A stretch of 64,000 bases of DNA from Saccharothrix sp. NRRL B-16348 (lineage in GTDB: Bacteria; Actinomycetota; Actinomycetes; Mycobacteriales; Pseudonocardiaceae): contig NZ_LGED01000201.1 of the NCBI RefSeq assembly GCF_001280085.1, positions 30,726-94,725 on the forward strand. Direction: 5' to 3'. The notes below the pieces were generated by a model that saw only the letters and a program-made list of their open reading frames with translations, did no database searches and was not told the origin of the DNA. Made by a program: the position numbers and the translations under genes. Position 1 is the stretch's first letter. Each line of letters starts with the position of its first letter. Below, in pieces: positions 43,883 through 51,734 of the stretch.

Positions 43883-45250
43883 ATGCTGCAACGACGCACA
43901 CTGCTGGCCGGAGGTCTCGCCTCGTTGGCGCTGGCCCGGACCGGGATCGCCGCGGCGGCGCCCGGTGACTCCGCCTACGTGATGGGCTACTTCACCGAGT
44001 CGCCGAACAAGGTCGCCGACCGGTACGCGCTGCACCTGGCGGTCAGCCCCGACGGTCTCCAGTGGACCCCGCTCAACCAGGGCAACCCGGTCGCCATCCC
44101 GACGGCGGGCACGGGCGGTCTGCGCGACCCGTTCATCATGCGCAAGCAGAACGGCGGGTTCGTCGTGCTGGCGACCGACCTGACCGGCACCGACTTCACC
44201 CGCCAGAACCAGTACATCCACGCCTGGGACTCGGCCGACCTGCGGTCGTTCACCGGCTACCGCAGGCTCAAGCTGCACTCGATGCCGACCCACACGTGGG
44301 CGCCCGAGGCGTTCTGGGACGCCGCGCGCGGCCAGTACGGCATCCTGTACTCGGCCAACAGCGGCGGCCGTGACGCGTTCTACGTCAACTACACCACCGA
44401 CTTCGTCACCGTCAGCGCGCCGCAGCTGTTCTTCGACCCCGGCTTCAACGTCCTCGACGCCACGATGCACGTCGGCAACGGCGCCAACTACCTGTACTAC
44501 AAGAGCTTCGCCGACGGCCGCCTCTACGGCGCGCGTTCCAGCACGCTGAACCCGCGCAGCTTCGACCGCGGCACCTACACCAGCGGTGTCGTCAGCGGCG
44601 GCATCGAAGCGCCCATCGTCGTGAAGGCGCACAACCGCAACGAGTGGTGGCTGTGGGGCGACTCGTTCTCCCCGGTCAACGGTGAGCTGTACGCGTGGCG
44701 CAGCGGCGACATCAACGCCAACTCGTGGACCCCGCTGACCAAGGCCCAGTACACCCAGCCGCTCAACGCCAAGCACCCCACCATCTGCGGCATCACCGCC
44801 ACCGAGCACGCCGACCTGCTGTCCCGGTGGGGCGCGCCGACCTGGAACCGGATCAAGTCCTACAACTTCCCCGACCACCTGATCCGGCACGCGAACAACG
44901 CCGCCCGCATCGACCCGTACCCGTTCGACCCCTACCAGGACTCGCAGTGGCGCCTGGTGCCCGGCCTGGCCTCGTCGGCCGGCGTGTCGTTCCGCTCGGT
45001 CAACTTCCCGGACCGGTACCTGCGGCACGTGAACTACGCGCTCACCTTGGCGGCCAACGACGGCAGCTCGGCCTTCGCCGCCGACGCCACGTTCCACCGC
45101 GTCACCGGCCTGGCGGACCCCGGCTGGACCTCGTTCCGGTCGCACAACTTCCCCGACCGCTACCTCCGGCACTCCGGATACGTCCTGCGCATCGATCCCG
45201 TCAGCACCACGACGGACCGCGCGGACGCCACGTTCCAGATCGGACATTGA
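43883..45250 (+). CDS. Secreted GH43-like protein with AbfB (CBM42) domain
   Basis: 455 residues. N-terminus LQRRTLLAGGLASLALA followed by AAAA fits a Tat signal. Residues about 35-310 look like a GH43-type propeller: HLAVSPDGLQWTPLNQG, GGLRDPFIMRKQNGGFVVLA, THTWAPEAFWDAARGQYGIL. Residues about 320-455 are a beta-trefoil arabinofuranose-binding domain with the repeated NFPDRYLRH element (NFPDHLIRH, NFPDRYLRH twice). Together with the upstream gene it would attack arabinan or arabinoxylan outside the cell. ATG 43883 chosen. Confidence 0.87.
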   Translation: MLQRRTLLAGGLASLALARTGIAAAAPGDSAYVMGYFTESPNKVADRYALHLAVSPDGLQWTPLNQGNPVAIPTAGTGGLRDPFIMRKQNGGFVVLATDLTGTDFTRQNQYIHAWDSADLRSFTGYRRLKLHSMPTHTWAPEAFWDAARGQYGILYSANSGGRDAFYVNYTTDFVTVSAPQLFFDPGFNVLDATMHVGNGANYLYYKSFADGRLYGARSSTLNPRSFDRGTYTSGVVSGGIEAPIVVKAHNRNEWWLWGDSFSPVNGELYAWRSGDINANSWTPLTKAQYTQPLNAKHPTICGITATEHADLLSRWGAPTWNRIKSYNFPDHLIRHANNAARIDPYPFDPYQDSQWRLVPGLASSAGVSFRSVNFPDRYLRHVNYALTLAANDGSSAFAADATFHRVTGLADPGWTSFRSHNFPDRYLRHSGYVLRIDPVSTTTDRADATFQIGH

Positions 45251-45272
45251 CCCGGGTGTCAGTCCGATCCGG

Positions 45273-45311
45273 CTGTGGGCGCGGCACCTCGGCGGCGTGC
45301 CGCGCCCACAG
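45273..45311. terminator. Bidirectional hairpin between convergent genes
   Basis: Perfect 15-base arms CTGTGGGCGCGGCAC and GTGCCGCGCCCACAG around a 9-base loop, exactly between the stop of the AbfB protein (45250) and the stop of the converging phosphotransferase (45316). Serves both transcripts. Confidence 0.8.
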
Positions 45312-45315
45312 AGCC

Positions 45316-46251
45316 CTATCGCGGCAGTTGGCCGAGCGTGCGGGCGATGTTCTGCTCCACGATGTCGACCATCCCGGCGCGATCGGGGAAGTCGCCGTCC
45401 AGCAGTCGCAGGGGACCGGCGACCAAGGAGAGGTAGGTGGACAGGCGGTAGAACGCCAGCCGCGCGGGGTCGAGGCTCGGGTCGGCGAAGTGGCGGTAGT
45501 GCGGCCCGAAGCGCAGCTCCAGGAAGGCGTGCTCCCACTCGACGTCGAACGCCTTCACGCCCTCGATGTCGATGAGCACCGGCTCGTCCAGGTCGGCGTC
45601 GACCAGGACGTGGTCGGGCCCCAACTCGCCGTGCACCAAGCCGAGCCGCGAACGCGGCGCGACGGCGGCGTGCCGCGTTCGCAGCAGGTCGGCCAGCCGG
45701 TCCCGCACGTCGGCGATCCGGTCGACGCGGGCGGCGGCCTCGGCGAGGTCGGTGAGCGCCCGGCTCAGCACGGCGTGCTCCACGCCGTCGTGCCGAGCCG
45801 GGTCGGCGACCCGGGAGTGCATCGCGCGCACCGCCGCACCGAGCCGTGCGAGCACACCTTCGGCCCGCTGTGGATCACGAGTCATCAACTCTTCCAACGT
45901 GCCACCGCGCACGTCCTCGACCACGGCGATGTCACCCAACGCCCCACCGGGCTCGCGCAGCAGCACCCGCGGCACCCGGACCCCGACCGCGGACAACCGT
46001 TCGTGCGCTTGCTCGAACAGCCTCAACCCGGTTCCGGACTGCACGTCGGGCCAGAAGTCCTCATCGGGGTGCCACACGTAGGCGACCGCACCACCACCAC
46101 CGGCCAACCCCAACCGGTAGACACCCTTCCTGGTCCCACCCCGCAACCGCTCGACCGACACCAACTCCCGCCCCCCGAACACCGCCCGCACCACACCGCG
46201 CAGGTCATCGACCCCGAGGTGCTCGCGCCTCACGCTCTCCTCCGACTCCAT
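45316..46251 (-). CDS. APH/choline kinase-fold phosphotransferase
   Basis: About 311 residues. The fold is recognisable from LRGGTRKGVYRLGL (P-loop-like), AVVEDVRGGTLEELM (hinge), then SRLGLVHGELGPDHVLVD, which matches the Brenner motif HGDxxxxN with Glu for Asp and His for Asn, and VLIDIEGVKAFDVEWEHAFL for the metal-binding IDxE. Family members phosphorylate antibiotics, sugars or choline. The altered catalytic motif (HGELGPDH) leaves catalysis uncertain. Start uncertain: ATG 46251, ATG 46260, or a later GTG behind GGAGGAG. Confidence 0.75.
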   Translation of the reverse strand: MESEESVRREHLGVDDLRGVVRAVFGGRELVSVERLRGGTRKGVYRLGLAGGGGAVAYVWHPDEDFWPDVQSGTGLRLFEQAHERLSAVGVRVPRVLLREPGGALGDIAVVEDVRGGTLEELMTRDPQRAEGVLARLGAAVRAMHSRVADPARHDGVEHAVLSRALTDLAEAAARVDRIADVRDRLADLLRTRHAAVAPRSRLGLVHGELGPDHVLVDADLDEPVLIDIEGVKAFDVEWEHAFLELRFGPHYRHFADPSLDPARLAFYRLSTYLSLVAGPLRLLDGDFPDRAGMVDIVEQNIARTLGQLPR

Positions 46252-46390
46252 GCCGACCATGATCACGCACGCGCGCACGCCCCGTCGTCGGGATTTCGGC
46301 CTCGTCAACGGACACGGTCGGGCATGATCGGGGTGGGGTGGGAGAGATGTCGAGGGTTGTCACGTGGTCCGTGCGCGGCAGGGCGTCTAA

Positions 46391-46480
46391 CTCTTCGAAC
46401 TGCCGGGCACGGCGGACTACTACGACGACCTCACCCACGAGGCGTTCGACGCGACCGGAGCGGTGATCCCCGGCCGCTGA
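46391..46480 (+). pseudogene. C-terminal gene remnant
   Basis: The frame LFELPGTADYYDDLTHEAFDATG and the following residues to TGA at 46478-46480 looks like a genuine protein end, but the codon directly before it is TAA (46388-46390) and no upstream frame joins it sensibly. It is probably the tail of a deleted or frameshifted gene. Family unknown. Confidence 0.3.
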
Positions 46481-46486
46481 GCCGGG

Positions 46487-47281
46487 TCACGGCAGGATCG
46501 AGTCGACGTAGCCGCCGTCCACGCGCACCGCGGCGCCCGTTGTCGCCGATGCCTGCGGTGAGGCCAGGTAGACCACCAGGTTGCCGATCTCCTCCGGCTC
46601 GATCAGCCTGCCCAGCAGGGACTGCGGCCGGTGCACGCGCATGAACTCCCGCTGCGCCTCCTCCCACGGCAGCGAGCGGTCCACGAGTTGGTAGACGAAG
46701 TCCTCCACACCGCCGGTGTGCGTCGGACCCGCGATCACGCAGTTCACCGTGACGCCGCTGCCCGCCGCCTCCTTGGCGAACCCGCGCGACACGCCCAGCA
46801 GCGCCGTCTTCGACACGCCGTAGTGGATCATCTCGGCCGGGATCACCACGGCCGAGTCGCTGGCGATGTACTGCACCCGGCCCCACCCGCGACCGCGCAT
46901 CCCGGGCAGGTACGCGCGGGTCAGCCGGACGGCCGCCAGCACGTTCACCTCGAAGTACCGCCGCCACTCGTCGTCGCTGATCTCCAGCGCGGGCCGCGCG
47001 CCGAAGACGCCGACGTTGTTCACCAGCACGTCCACCGCGGGCAGCGCCGTGACCAGCGACGCGGCCCCGTCCGCCGTCGACACGTCCGCCGCGACGCCGA
47101 CCACGTTCGCGCCCGGCACCACTTCCCGCAGCCGCGCCACCGACTCGTCGACCACGTCGGCCCGGCGCCCGTTCACCGCCGTCCGGGCGCCCGCGCGCGC
47201 CAACGCGACCGCGATCGCCTCGCCGATGCCCTGCGTGGAACCGGTGACCAGCGCCGTCTTCCCGCTCAGATCCAGGTGCAT
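46487..47281 (-). CDS. Short-chain dehydrogenase/reductase
   Basis: 264 residues. ALVTGSTQGIGEAIA is the TGxxxGIG cofactor motif, NGRR after beta2 suggests NADP, VLVNNVG the NNAG element, and IASDSAVVIPAEMIHYGVSK the Ser/Tyr/Lys active site. C-terminal VRVDGGYVDSIL is the usual end. ATG at 47281 fits the family start; another ATG lies three codons upstream. Substrate unknown. Same strand as the PLP enzyme upstream, 38 bases away. Confidence 0.9.
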   Translation of the reverse strand: MHLDLSGKTALVTGSTQGIGEAIAVALARAGARTAVNGRRADVVDESVARLREVVPGANVVGVAADVSTADGAASLVTALPAVDVLVNNVGVFGARPALEISDDEWRRYFEVNVLAAVRLTRAYLPGMRGRGWGRVQYIASDSAVVIPAEMIHYGVSKTALLGVSRGFAKEAAGSGVTVNCVIAGPTHTGGVEDFVYQLVDRSLPWEEAQREFMRVHRPQSLLGRLIEPEEIGNLVVYLASPQASATTGAAVRVDGGYVDSILP

Positions 47282-47318
47282 GCCCGCCATGATCGCGCAG
47301 ACGGCGCGAGGCCGCCGG

Positions 47319-48719
47319 TCACGAGTACAGCGCGCCCAGGAACTCCACCAGCAGTCGCTCCCTCAACGCCGGACTGGCCGCCGCGAGCAGCGTGTTCACC
47401 GTCGCCATCCGTTCGGGCAGCACACCGTCGCCACCGCCCATGCCCGCCGCCGCGAGCAGCCCGCCGAACTCCTCGGGCGTGAGCGAGTCCGGTGCCAGCC
47501 CGCCGACGAACGCCACGACCTCCGGCGCCACCCGCACCGGCCCGGCCTCGATCGCGGCCTCGACCGACGCGCCCAGGTCGGCCAGCAGCTCCGACTCGTG
47601 CCCCGCGTTCGCCGCCGTCACGGTCAGGTGCAGGTTGGCGGGGGAGGAGCGGTAGGCGAACTGCGGCTGCACGTACCAGTTCCGCGCCTTCATCTCGTCG
47701 GCCACGGTGAACACGTCGAAGTCGTCCCGCGCCGCCGCGACCGCCAGCAACGTCGCGGACGGCTCGCCCAGCACCCGCAGGCCGTCGATCTTCGCGATGC
47801 CCTCGCGCAGCACCCGCGTGCTCTCCAACGCCCGGAGCGCGAGCGAGCGGTACCCGTCGTCGCCGATGTGCCGCAGCACCGCCCACGCGGCGGCCAGCGG
47901 TCCACCTGATCGGGTGGACTGGGTGGTCGAGTTCAGCATCGTGTAACCGGGCCACGCGGCCGACGCGAAGTACTGCGCCCGGCGCAGGTCGGCCGACGCG
48001 TGCAGCAGCACGGACGTCCCCTTCGGGCAGTACGCGTACTTGTGCAGGTCGACCGAGATGCTGGTGACGCCCGGCACGGAGAAGTCGAACGGCGGCACGT
48101 CCGACGCGTGCGGCAGCACCCACCCGCCGATGCACGCGTCCACGTGACAGCGCACGCCACGCTCAAGAGCAGCGCCGGCGATCTCGGACACCGGGTCGAC
48201 CACCCCGTGCGCGTACGACGGCGCGCTCGCCACCACCAGCACGGTGGACTCGTCGATCGCCGCCGCCATCGCCGCCGGGTCCGCCCGGAACGTCACCGGG
48301 TCGACCGGCACGGCGACCACCCGCACGCCGAAGTAGTGCGCGGCCTTGTGGAACGCCGCGTGCGCGGTCTCCGGCAGCACCATCGAGGGCCGGGTCACCT
48401 CCGGCCGCGAGTCCCGTGCGGCGACCACCGCGAGCAGGCACGATTCGGTGCCGCCGGACGTCACCGTGCCGACCGTCGCGTCACCACCGCCCAACAACCG
48501 GGCCGCCGTGCGCACCACGTCGTTCTCCAGCCGCAGCAGGCTCGGGAACGCGGTCGGGTCGAGCCCGTTCACCGAGGACGCCAGCGCGTGCGCGGACGCC
48601 GCCAACTCGTCCAGTCCCGGCAGCGCGCTGTCGTACACGTAGGCCAACGTCCGCCCGCCGTGCGTGGGCAGGTCACCGGCCCGCAGGGCGCGCAGCTCGG
48701 CCAGCACGTCGTGGGTCAC
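47319..48719 (-). CDS. PLP-dependent lyase/decarboxylase (sphingosine-1-phosphate lyase-like)
   Basis: 466 residues of the group II PLP decarboxylase fold. LARLLENDVV-type helix, then GTVTSGGTESCLLAVVAAR, HAAFHKAAHYFGV, HVDACIGGWVLP and the PLP lysine Lys227 in DLHKYAYCPKG. The order and wording fit the S1P-lyase-like branch that is widespread in actinobacteria; substrate may be a phosphorylated or free amino alcohol or an amino acid. GTG start overlaps the stop of the MFS gene (GTGA), so a transporter-enzyme pair is expressed together. Confidence 0.85.
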   Translation of the reverse strand: MTHDVLAELRALRAGDLPTHGGRTLAYVYDSALPGLDELAASAHALASSVNGLDPTAFPSLLRLENDVVRTAARLLGGGDATVGTVTSGGTESCLLAVVAARDSRPEVTRPSMVLPETAHAAFHKAAHYFGVRVVAVPVDPVTFRADPAAMAAAIDESTVLVVASAPSYAHGVVDPVSEIAGAALERGVRCHVDACIGGWVLPHASDVPPFDFSVPGVTSISVDLHKYAYCPKGTSVLLHASADLRRAQYFASAAWPGYTMLNSTTQSTRSGGPLAAAWAVLRHIGDDGYRSLALRALESTRVLREGIAKIDGLRVLGEPSATLLAVAAARDDFDVFTVADEMKARNWYVQPQFAYRSSPANLHLTVTAANAGHESELLADLGASVEAAIEAGPVRVAPEVVAFVGGLAPDSLTPEEFGGLLAAAGMGGGDGVLPERMATVNTLLAAASPALRERLLVEFLGALYS

Positions 48720-49978
48720 GCGGTCTCCTCACGCAGCAGGGGCAAGGCCGCCAACGCCAGCACGGCCGGGATGACGGTGAAACCGAGGAGCGCGGCGGTC
48801 ACCGCGCCGGAGGGCTGCACGGCCGAGCCGTCGGTGCTCGCGACGTACCCGCCGATGGCCAGGACCAGCCCGTACACGCCGGGGCCGAGCGCCAGGCCCA
48901 ACGTCTCACCGGCCGTCCACACGCCGGAGAACAGGCCCGCGCGCGTCTCGCCGGTCCGCCGCTCGTCCGCGGTGATCACGTCCGGCAGCATGGCCAGCGG
49001 GAACACCTGCATACCCGCGTAACCCACGCCGATCACGGCCATCAGCGCGAGCACCACCGCCACCGGCAGCACCCGTGACGCGGTCAGCCCGGCCACCGCG
49101 ACCGCGAACAGCGCCGACGCCGCGACCAGTCCGACCCTCTTGCCGTGCCGCCGCCCGACGCGTTGCCACAGCGGCATGACGAGCAGCGCGGGACCGACGA
49201 ACCCGGCGAACAACGCGGTCTGCAACCCCTGCTCGCCCAGCACCAGCCGGGCGAAGTAGTCGACGCCGGCCAGCATCGTGCCCAGACCCACGGCCTGCAC
49301 CACGAACACCGCCAGTAGAAGCCGGAACGGCCGCGACCCGCGCACCGCCGCCACCAGCTCGCCCACACCGGCGGCCGCGGACACCCGCCGTGACGTCGGC
49401 GCGCCACGTGTGCCCGCGAACGTGGCCAGCGTGCCGACGACCATCAGCGCCGCGACGGCCACGCCCATCCCGGGGTAGCCGACCGCGTCACGCACCGCCG
49501 GCGCGCCCGCCCCGCTGACCAGGATCGCCAGCGCCAGGAACGCCATCCGCCACGCCATCAGCCGGGTGCGCTCGTCGTAGTCCTCGGTGATCTCCGCGGC
49601 CATCGCCACGTACGGCACCTGGAAGAACGCGTACGCCGTCGCACAGGCCAGGAACACCAGCGCCACGTACGCCACCGCGCCCGTCCCGGTGAACGGCCCG
49701 GCGAACAGCAGCGCGAACAACACCGCCGTCGCCAGCCCGCCGCGCAGCAGGAACGGCCGCCGCACCCCGGCCCGGTCGCTGATCCGGCCCGCCACGGGGT
49801 TGAACAGCACGTCCCACGCCTTCGGCACGAGCACCAGCAGACCGGCGACGGCGGCGGGCACGGCCAGGCCGTCGGTCAGGTACGGCAGGAGCAGCAGGCC
49901 GGGCACGGTGCCGAACGCGCCGGTGACGAACGACCCGGTCGCGTACCCCGCCCTGGTGCCGCGAGTGATCTGCCGCAT
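48716..49978 (-). CDS. MFS transporter of the GPH/MFS_2 type
   Basis: 420 residues, about 12 TM helices. GRISDRAGVRRPFLLRGG is the A motif after TM2, AAEITEDYDERTRLMAWRMAF the GPH-type cytosolic loop, and LAMLPDVITADERRTGETRAG a second conserved loop. GPH carriers import sugars, nucleosides or other small solutes with cations. Coupled to the S1P-lyase-like gene, so it may supply that enzyme's substrate. ATG at 49978. Confidence 0.88.
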   Translation of the reverse strand: MRQITRGTRAGYATGSFVTGAFGTVPGLLLLPYLTDGLAVPAAVAGLLVLVPKAWDVLFNPVAGRISDRAGVRRPFLLRGGLATAVLFALLFAGPFTGTGAVAYVALVFLACATAYAFFQVPYVAMAAEITEDYDERTRLMAWRMAFLALAILVSGAGAPAVRDAVGYPGMGVAVAALMVVGTLATFAGTRGAPTSRRVSAAAGVGELVAAVRGSRPFRLLLAVFVVQAVGLGTMLAGVDYFARLVLGEQGLQTALFAGFVGPALLVMPLWQRVGRRHGKRVGLVAASALFAVAVAGLTASRVLPVAVVLALMAVIGVGYAGMQVFPLAMLPDVITADERRTGETRAGLFSGVWTAGETLGLALGPGVYGLVLAIGGYVASTDGSAVQPSGAVTAALLGFTVIPAVLALAALPLLREETA

Positions 49979-50029
49979 AGGCGGAAGAGTTTCGCATTCG
50001 ACCCCCTGCCCGCGCGAGGTCGACTTCGG

Positions 50030-50623
50030 TCAGGCGGGACGTGCCGTGCGGCCGGCGGGTGGTGCGGCTCCCGTCAGCTCCGCGACCAGCGCGACCGCGA
50101 CGTCGCCCGCCCGCTCGCCGCCGGGGTGCGCCGCGCTCGCGTACATGCCCTCGACGACGAGCCAGATCCGGTCGGCGAGCACGTCCGGCCGCGGCGCGCC
50201 GAGCTGCCGGACCAGGTCGCCGATGTGCGCGCGCACGTCCGCCAGGTGGTCGGCGGCGAACTCGCCCACGCGGTGGTCGGGGAACTCGGTGAAGCAGTTG
50301 CGGAAGGCGCAGCCCCGGTAGTCCGCCGCCTCGACCTGGTCCGCGGCCAGTCCGGCGATCGCCACGAGCTGGGCCGCCGGGTCACCGGCGAGCGGCGCGG
50401 TCGCCGCCTCGACCTGCGCCAGCCAGGTGGCGCGCAACCGGGCGAGGTGGGCGACCACCAAGGCGTCCTTGCCGGGGAACTCGCGGTAGAGCAGGTTCTT
50501 GCCGCAGCCGCACTCGTCGACGATCCGCTGCATGCCGACCGCGCGCACGCCGTGCGCGGTGAAGAGCCGGGCCGCGGTGTCCAGGATGCGGTCCCGGGTG
50601 TCCGGTGCCGGCTGACGCGCCAT
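50030..50623 (-). CDS. TetR-family repressor
   Basis: 197 residues. HTH: RDRILDTAARLFTAHGVRAVGMQRIVDECGC then KNLLYREFPGKDALVVAHL, the standard TetR recognition helix. The ligand domain contains two Cys (YRGCAFRNCF). Divergent from the NmrA-like gene; one palindrome lies 26-41 bases before its own start and two more at the partner promoter. Expected to repress both genes; inducer unknown. Confidence 0.92.
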   Translation of the reverse strand: MARQPAPDTRDRILDTAARLFTAHGVRAVGMQRIVDECGCGKNLLYREFPGKDALVVAHLARLRATWLAQVEAATAPLAGDPAAQLVAIAGLAADQVEAADYRGCAFRNCFTEFPDHRVGEFAADHLADVRAHIGDLVRQLGAPRPDVLADRIWLVVEGMYASAAHPGGERAGDVAVALVAELTGAAPPAGRTARPA

Positions 50624-50648
50624 CACTGCCTCCCGGGCCCGAGCTTAG

Positions 50649-50664
50649 CGGACCGTTCGGTCCG
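50649..50664. promoter_or_regulatory. TetR operator, copy 1
   Basis: CGGACCGTTCGGTCCG is a perfect 16-base palindrome located in the tetR promoter region. It shares the GGACCG/CGGTCC half sites with the two copies near 50704-50732. Confidence 0.75.
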
Positions 50665-50703
50665 GGCGGCTTGACGTGCCACCCCGAGCGGCCCAAGATG
50701 TGC

Positions 50704-50732
50704 GGACCGATCGGTCCCGGACTGATCGGTCC
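50704..50732. promoter_or_regulatory. TetR operators, copies 2 and 3
   Basis: GGACCGATCGGTCC (50704-50717, perfect) is followed after one base by GGACTGATCGGTCC (50719-50732, one mismatch). They sit 22-50 bases before the ATG of the NmrA-like gene, covering its promoter. Centres are 15 bases apart, so two dimers could bind side by side. Confidence 0.75.
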
Positions 50733-50753
50733 GTTAACGAGGGGGATCACACG

Positions 50754-51665
50754 ATGTCGACACCGACCGTGCTCGTGTTCGGCGCCACCGGCAGGACCGG
50801 AGGCGCCGTGGTGAACCGGCTGCTCGACGCGCACCGGTCCGGTGAGCTGCGGCTGGTCGCGGTGGTCCGCCGGGCCGAGGCCGCCGCGGCGTTCGAGGAA
50901 CGGGGGATCGAGGCGCGCCACGTCGACCTCGACTCGGCCGAGAGGCACGGCGTGGCACCGATCGTCGCGGCGCTGCGGGACGTGCGGCGCGTCTTCCTGG
51001 CGTCCGGCTACGACGTGCGGATGCTGAGCCAGGCGAAGGCCGCGATCGACGCGGCGCGGCTGGCGGGCGTGGACCACGTCGTCCACCTCGGCGTGCACGC
51101 CGAACCGGACACCACGATCGTGCACTTCGGCTGGCACCAGCTGGTGGAGGCCTACCTGGAGCGGTCCGGGCTCGGGCACACGAACCTCCACCCGACCGCC
51201 TTCATGCAGAACCTCCTGATGCCGGTGATGAGCGACGCGAAGTCGGCCGTGCTCACCCACTACGTCGGCGACGCCACGACCAGCTGGGTGGACACCGAGG
51301 ACGTCGCCGAGGTCGCGTCGGTCGTGCTGCGGTCGCCCGCTGACCACCTCGGGCGCGCCTACGGGCTGGGCACGGAGACCGCCACGATCGGCGGGATCGC
51401 CGCCGTGCTCTCAGAGGTGACCGGACGGGCCTGGCGGTACGAGCCGAGGGAGCCGGCGGAGTTCTTCGCGGCGATGACGGCGGCGGGTGCGGACCCGCTC
51501 TACATGGACTGCGTCCGCACGGTCTTCGAGCGGACCAGGGACGGTTCGCTGCCGGAGGCCTCGGCCACCTTCGACACGGTCGAGCGGATCACCGGCCGGC
51601 CGGGCGCCTCGCTGCGGGACTTCCTCGAACGCCACCGCGCGCACTTCGAGCCGGCGGCACCTTGA
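50754..51665 (+). CDS. NmrA-family NAD(P)-binding protein
   Basis: 303 residues. VLVFGATGRTGGAVVNRLL is the NmrA/atypical SDR glycine motif (GATGxTGG), followed by VDLDS, ALRDVRRVFLASG and VDHVVHLGVHAEP. The usual Tyr-x-x-x-Lys is not evident, so it may be a quinone reductase-like or redox-sensing protein rather than a classical SDR. GGGGGAT upstream of ATG 50754. Controlled by the divergent TetR through three palindromes. Confidence 0.9.
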   Translation: MSTPTVLVFGATGRTGGAVVNRLLDAHRSGELRLVAVVRRAEAAAAFEERGIEARHVDLDSAERHGVAPIVAALRDVRRVFLASGYDVRMLSQAKAAIDAARLAGVDHVVHLGVHAEPDTTIVHFGWHQLVEAYLERSGLGHTNLHPTAFMQNLLMPVMSDAKSAVLTHYVGDATTSWVDTEDVAEVASVVLRSPADHLGRAYGLGTETATIGGIAAVLSEVTGRAWRYEPREPAEFFAAMTAAGADPLYMDCVRTVFERTRDGSLPEASATFDTVERITGRPGASLRDFLERHRAHFEPAAP

Positions 51666-51734
51666 ACCGGCGACGCCAGATCCGTCGACCCCAGAGCCGG
51701 GGCCAGGCGGCTCGGCCTGGCCCCGGACGCGGGA

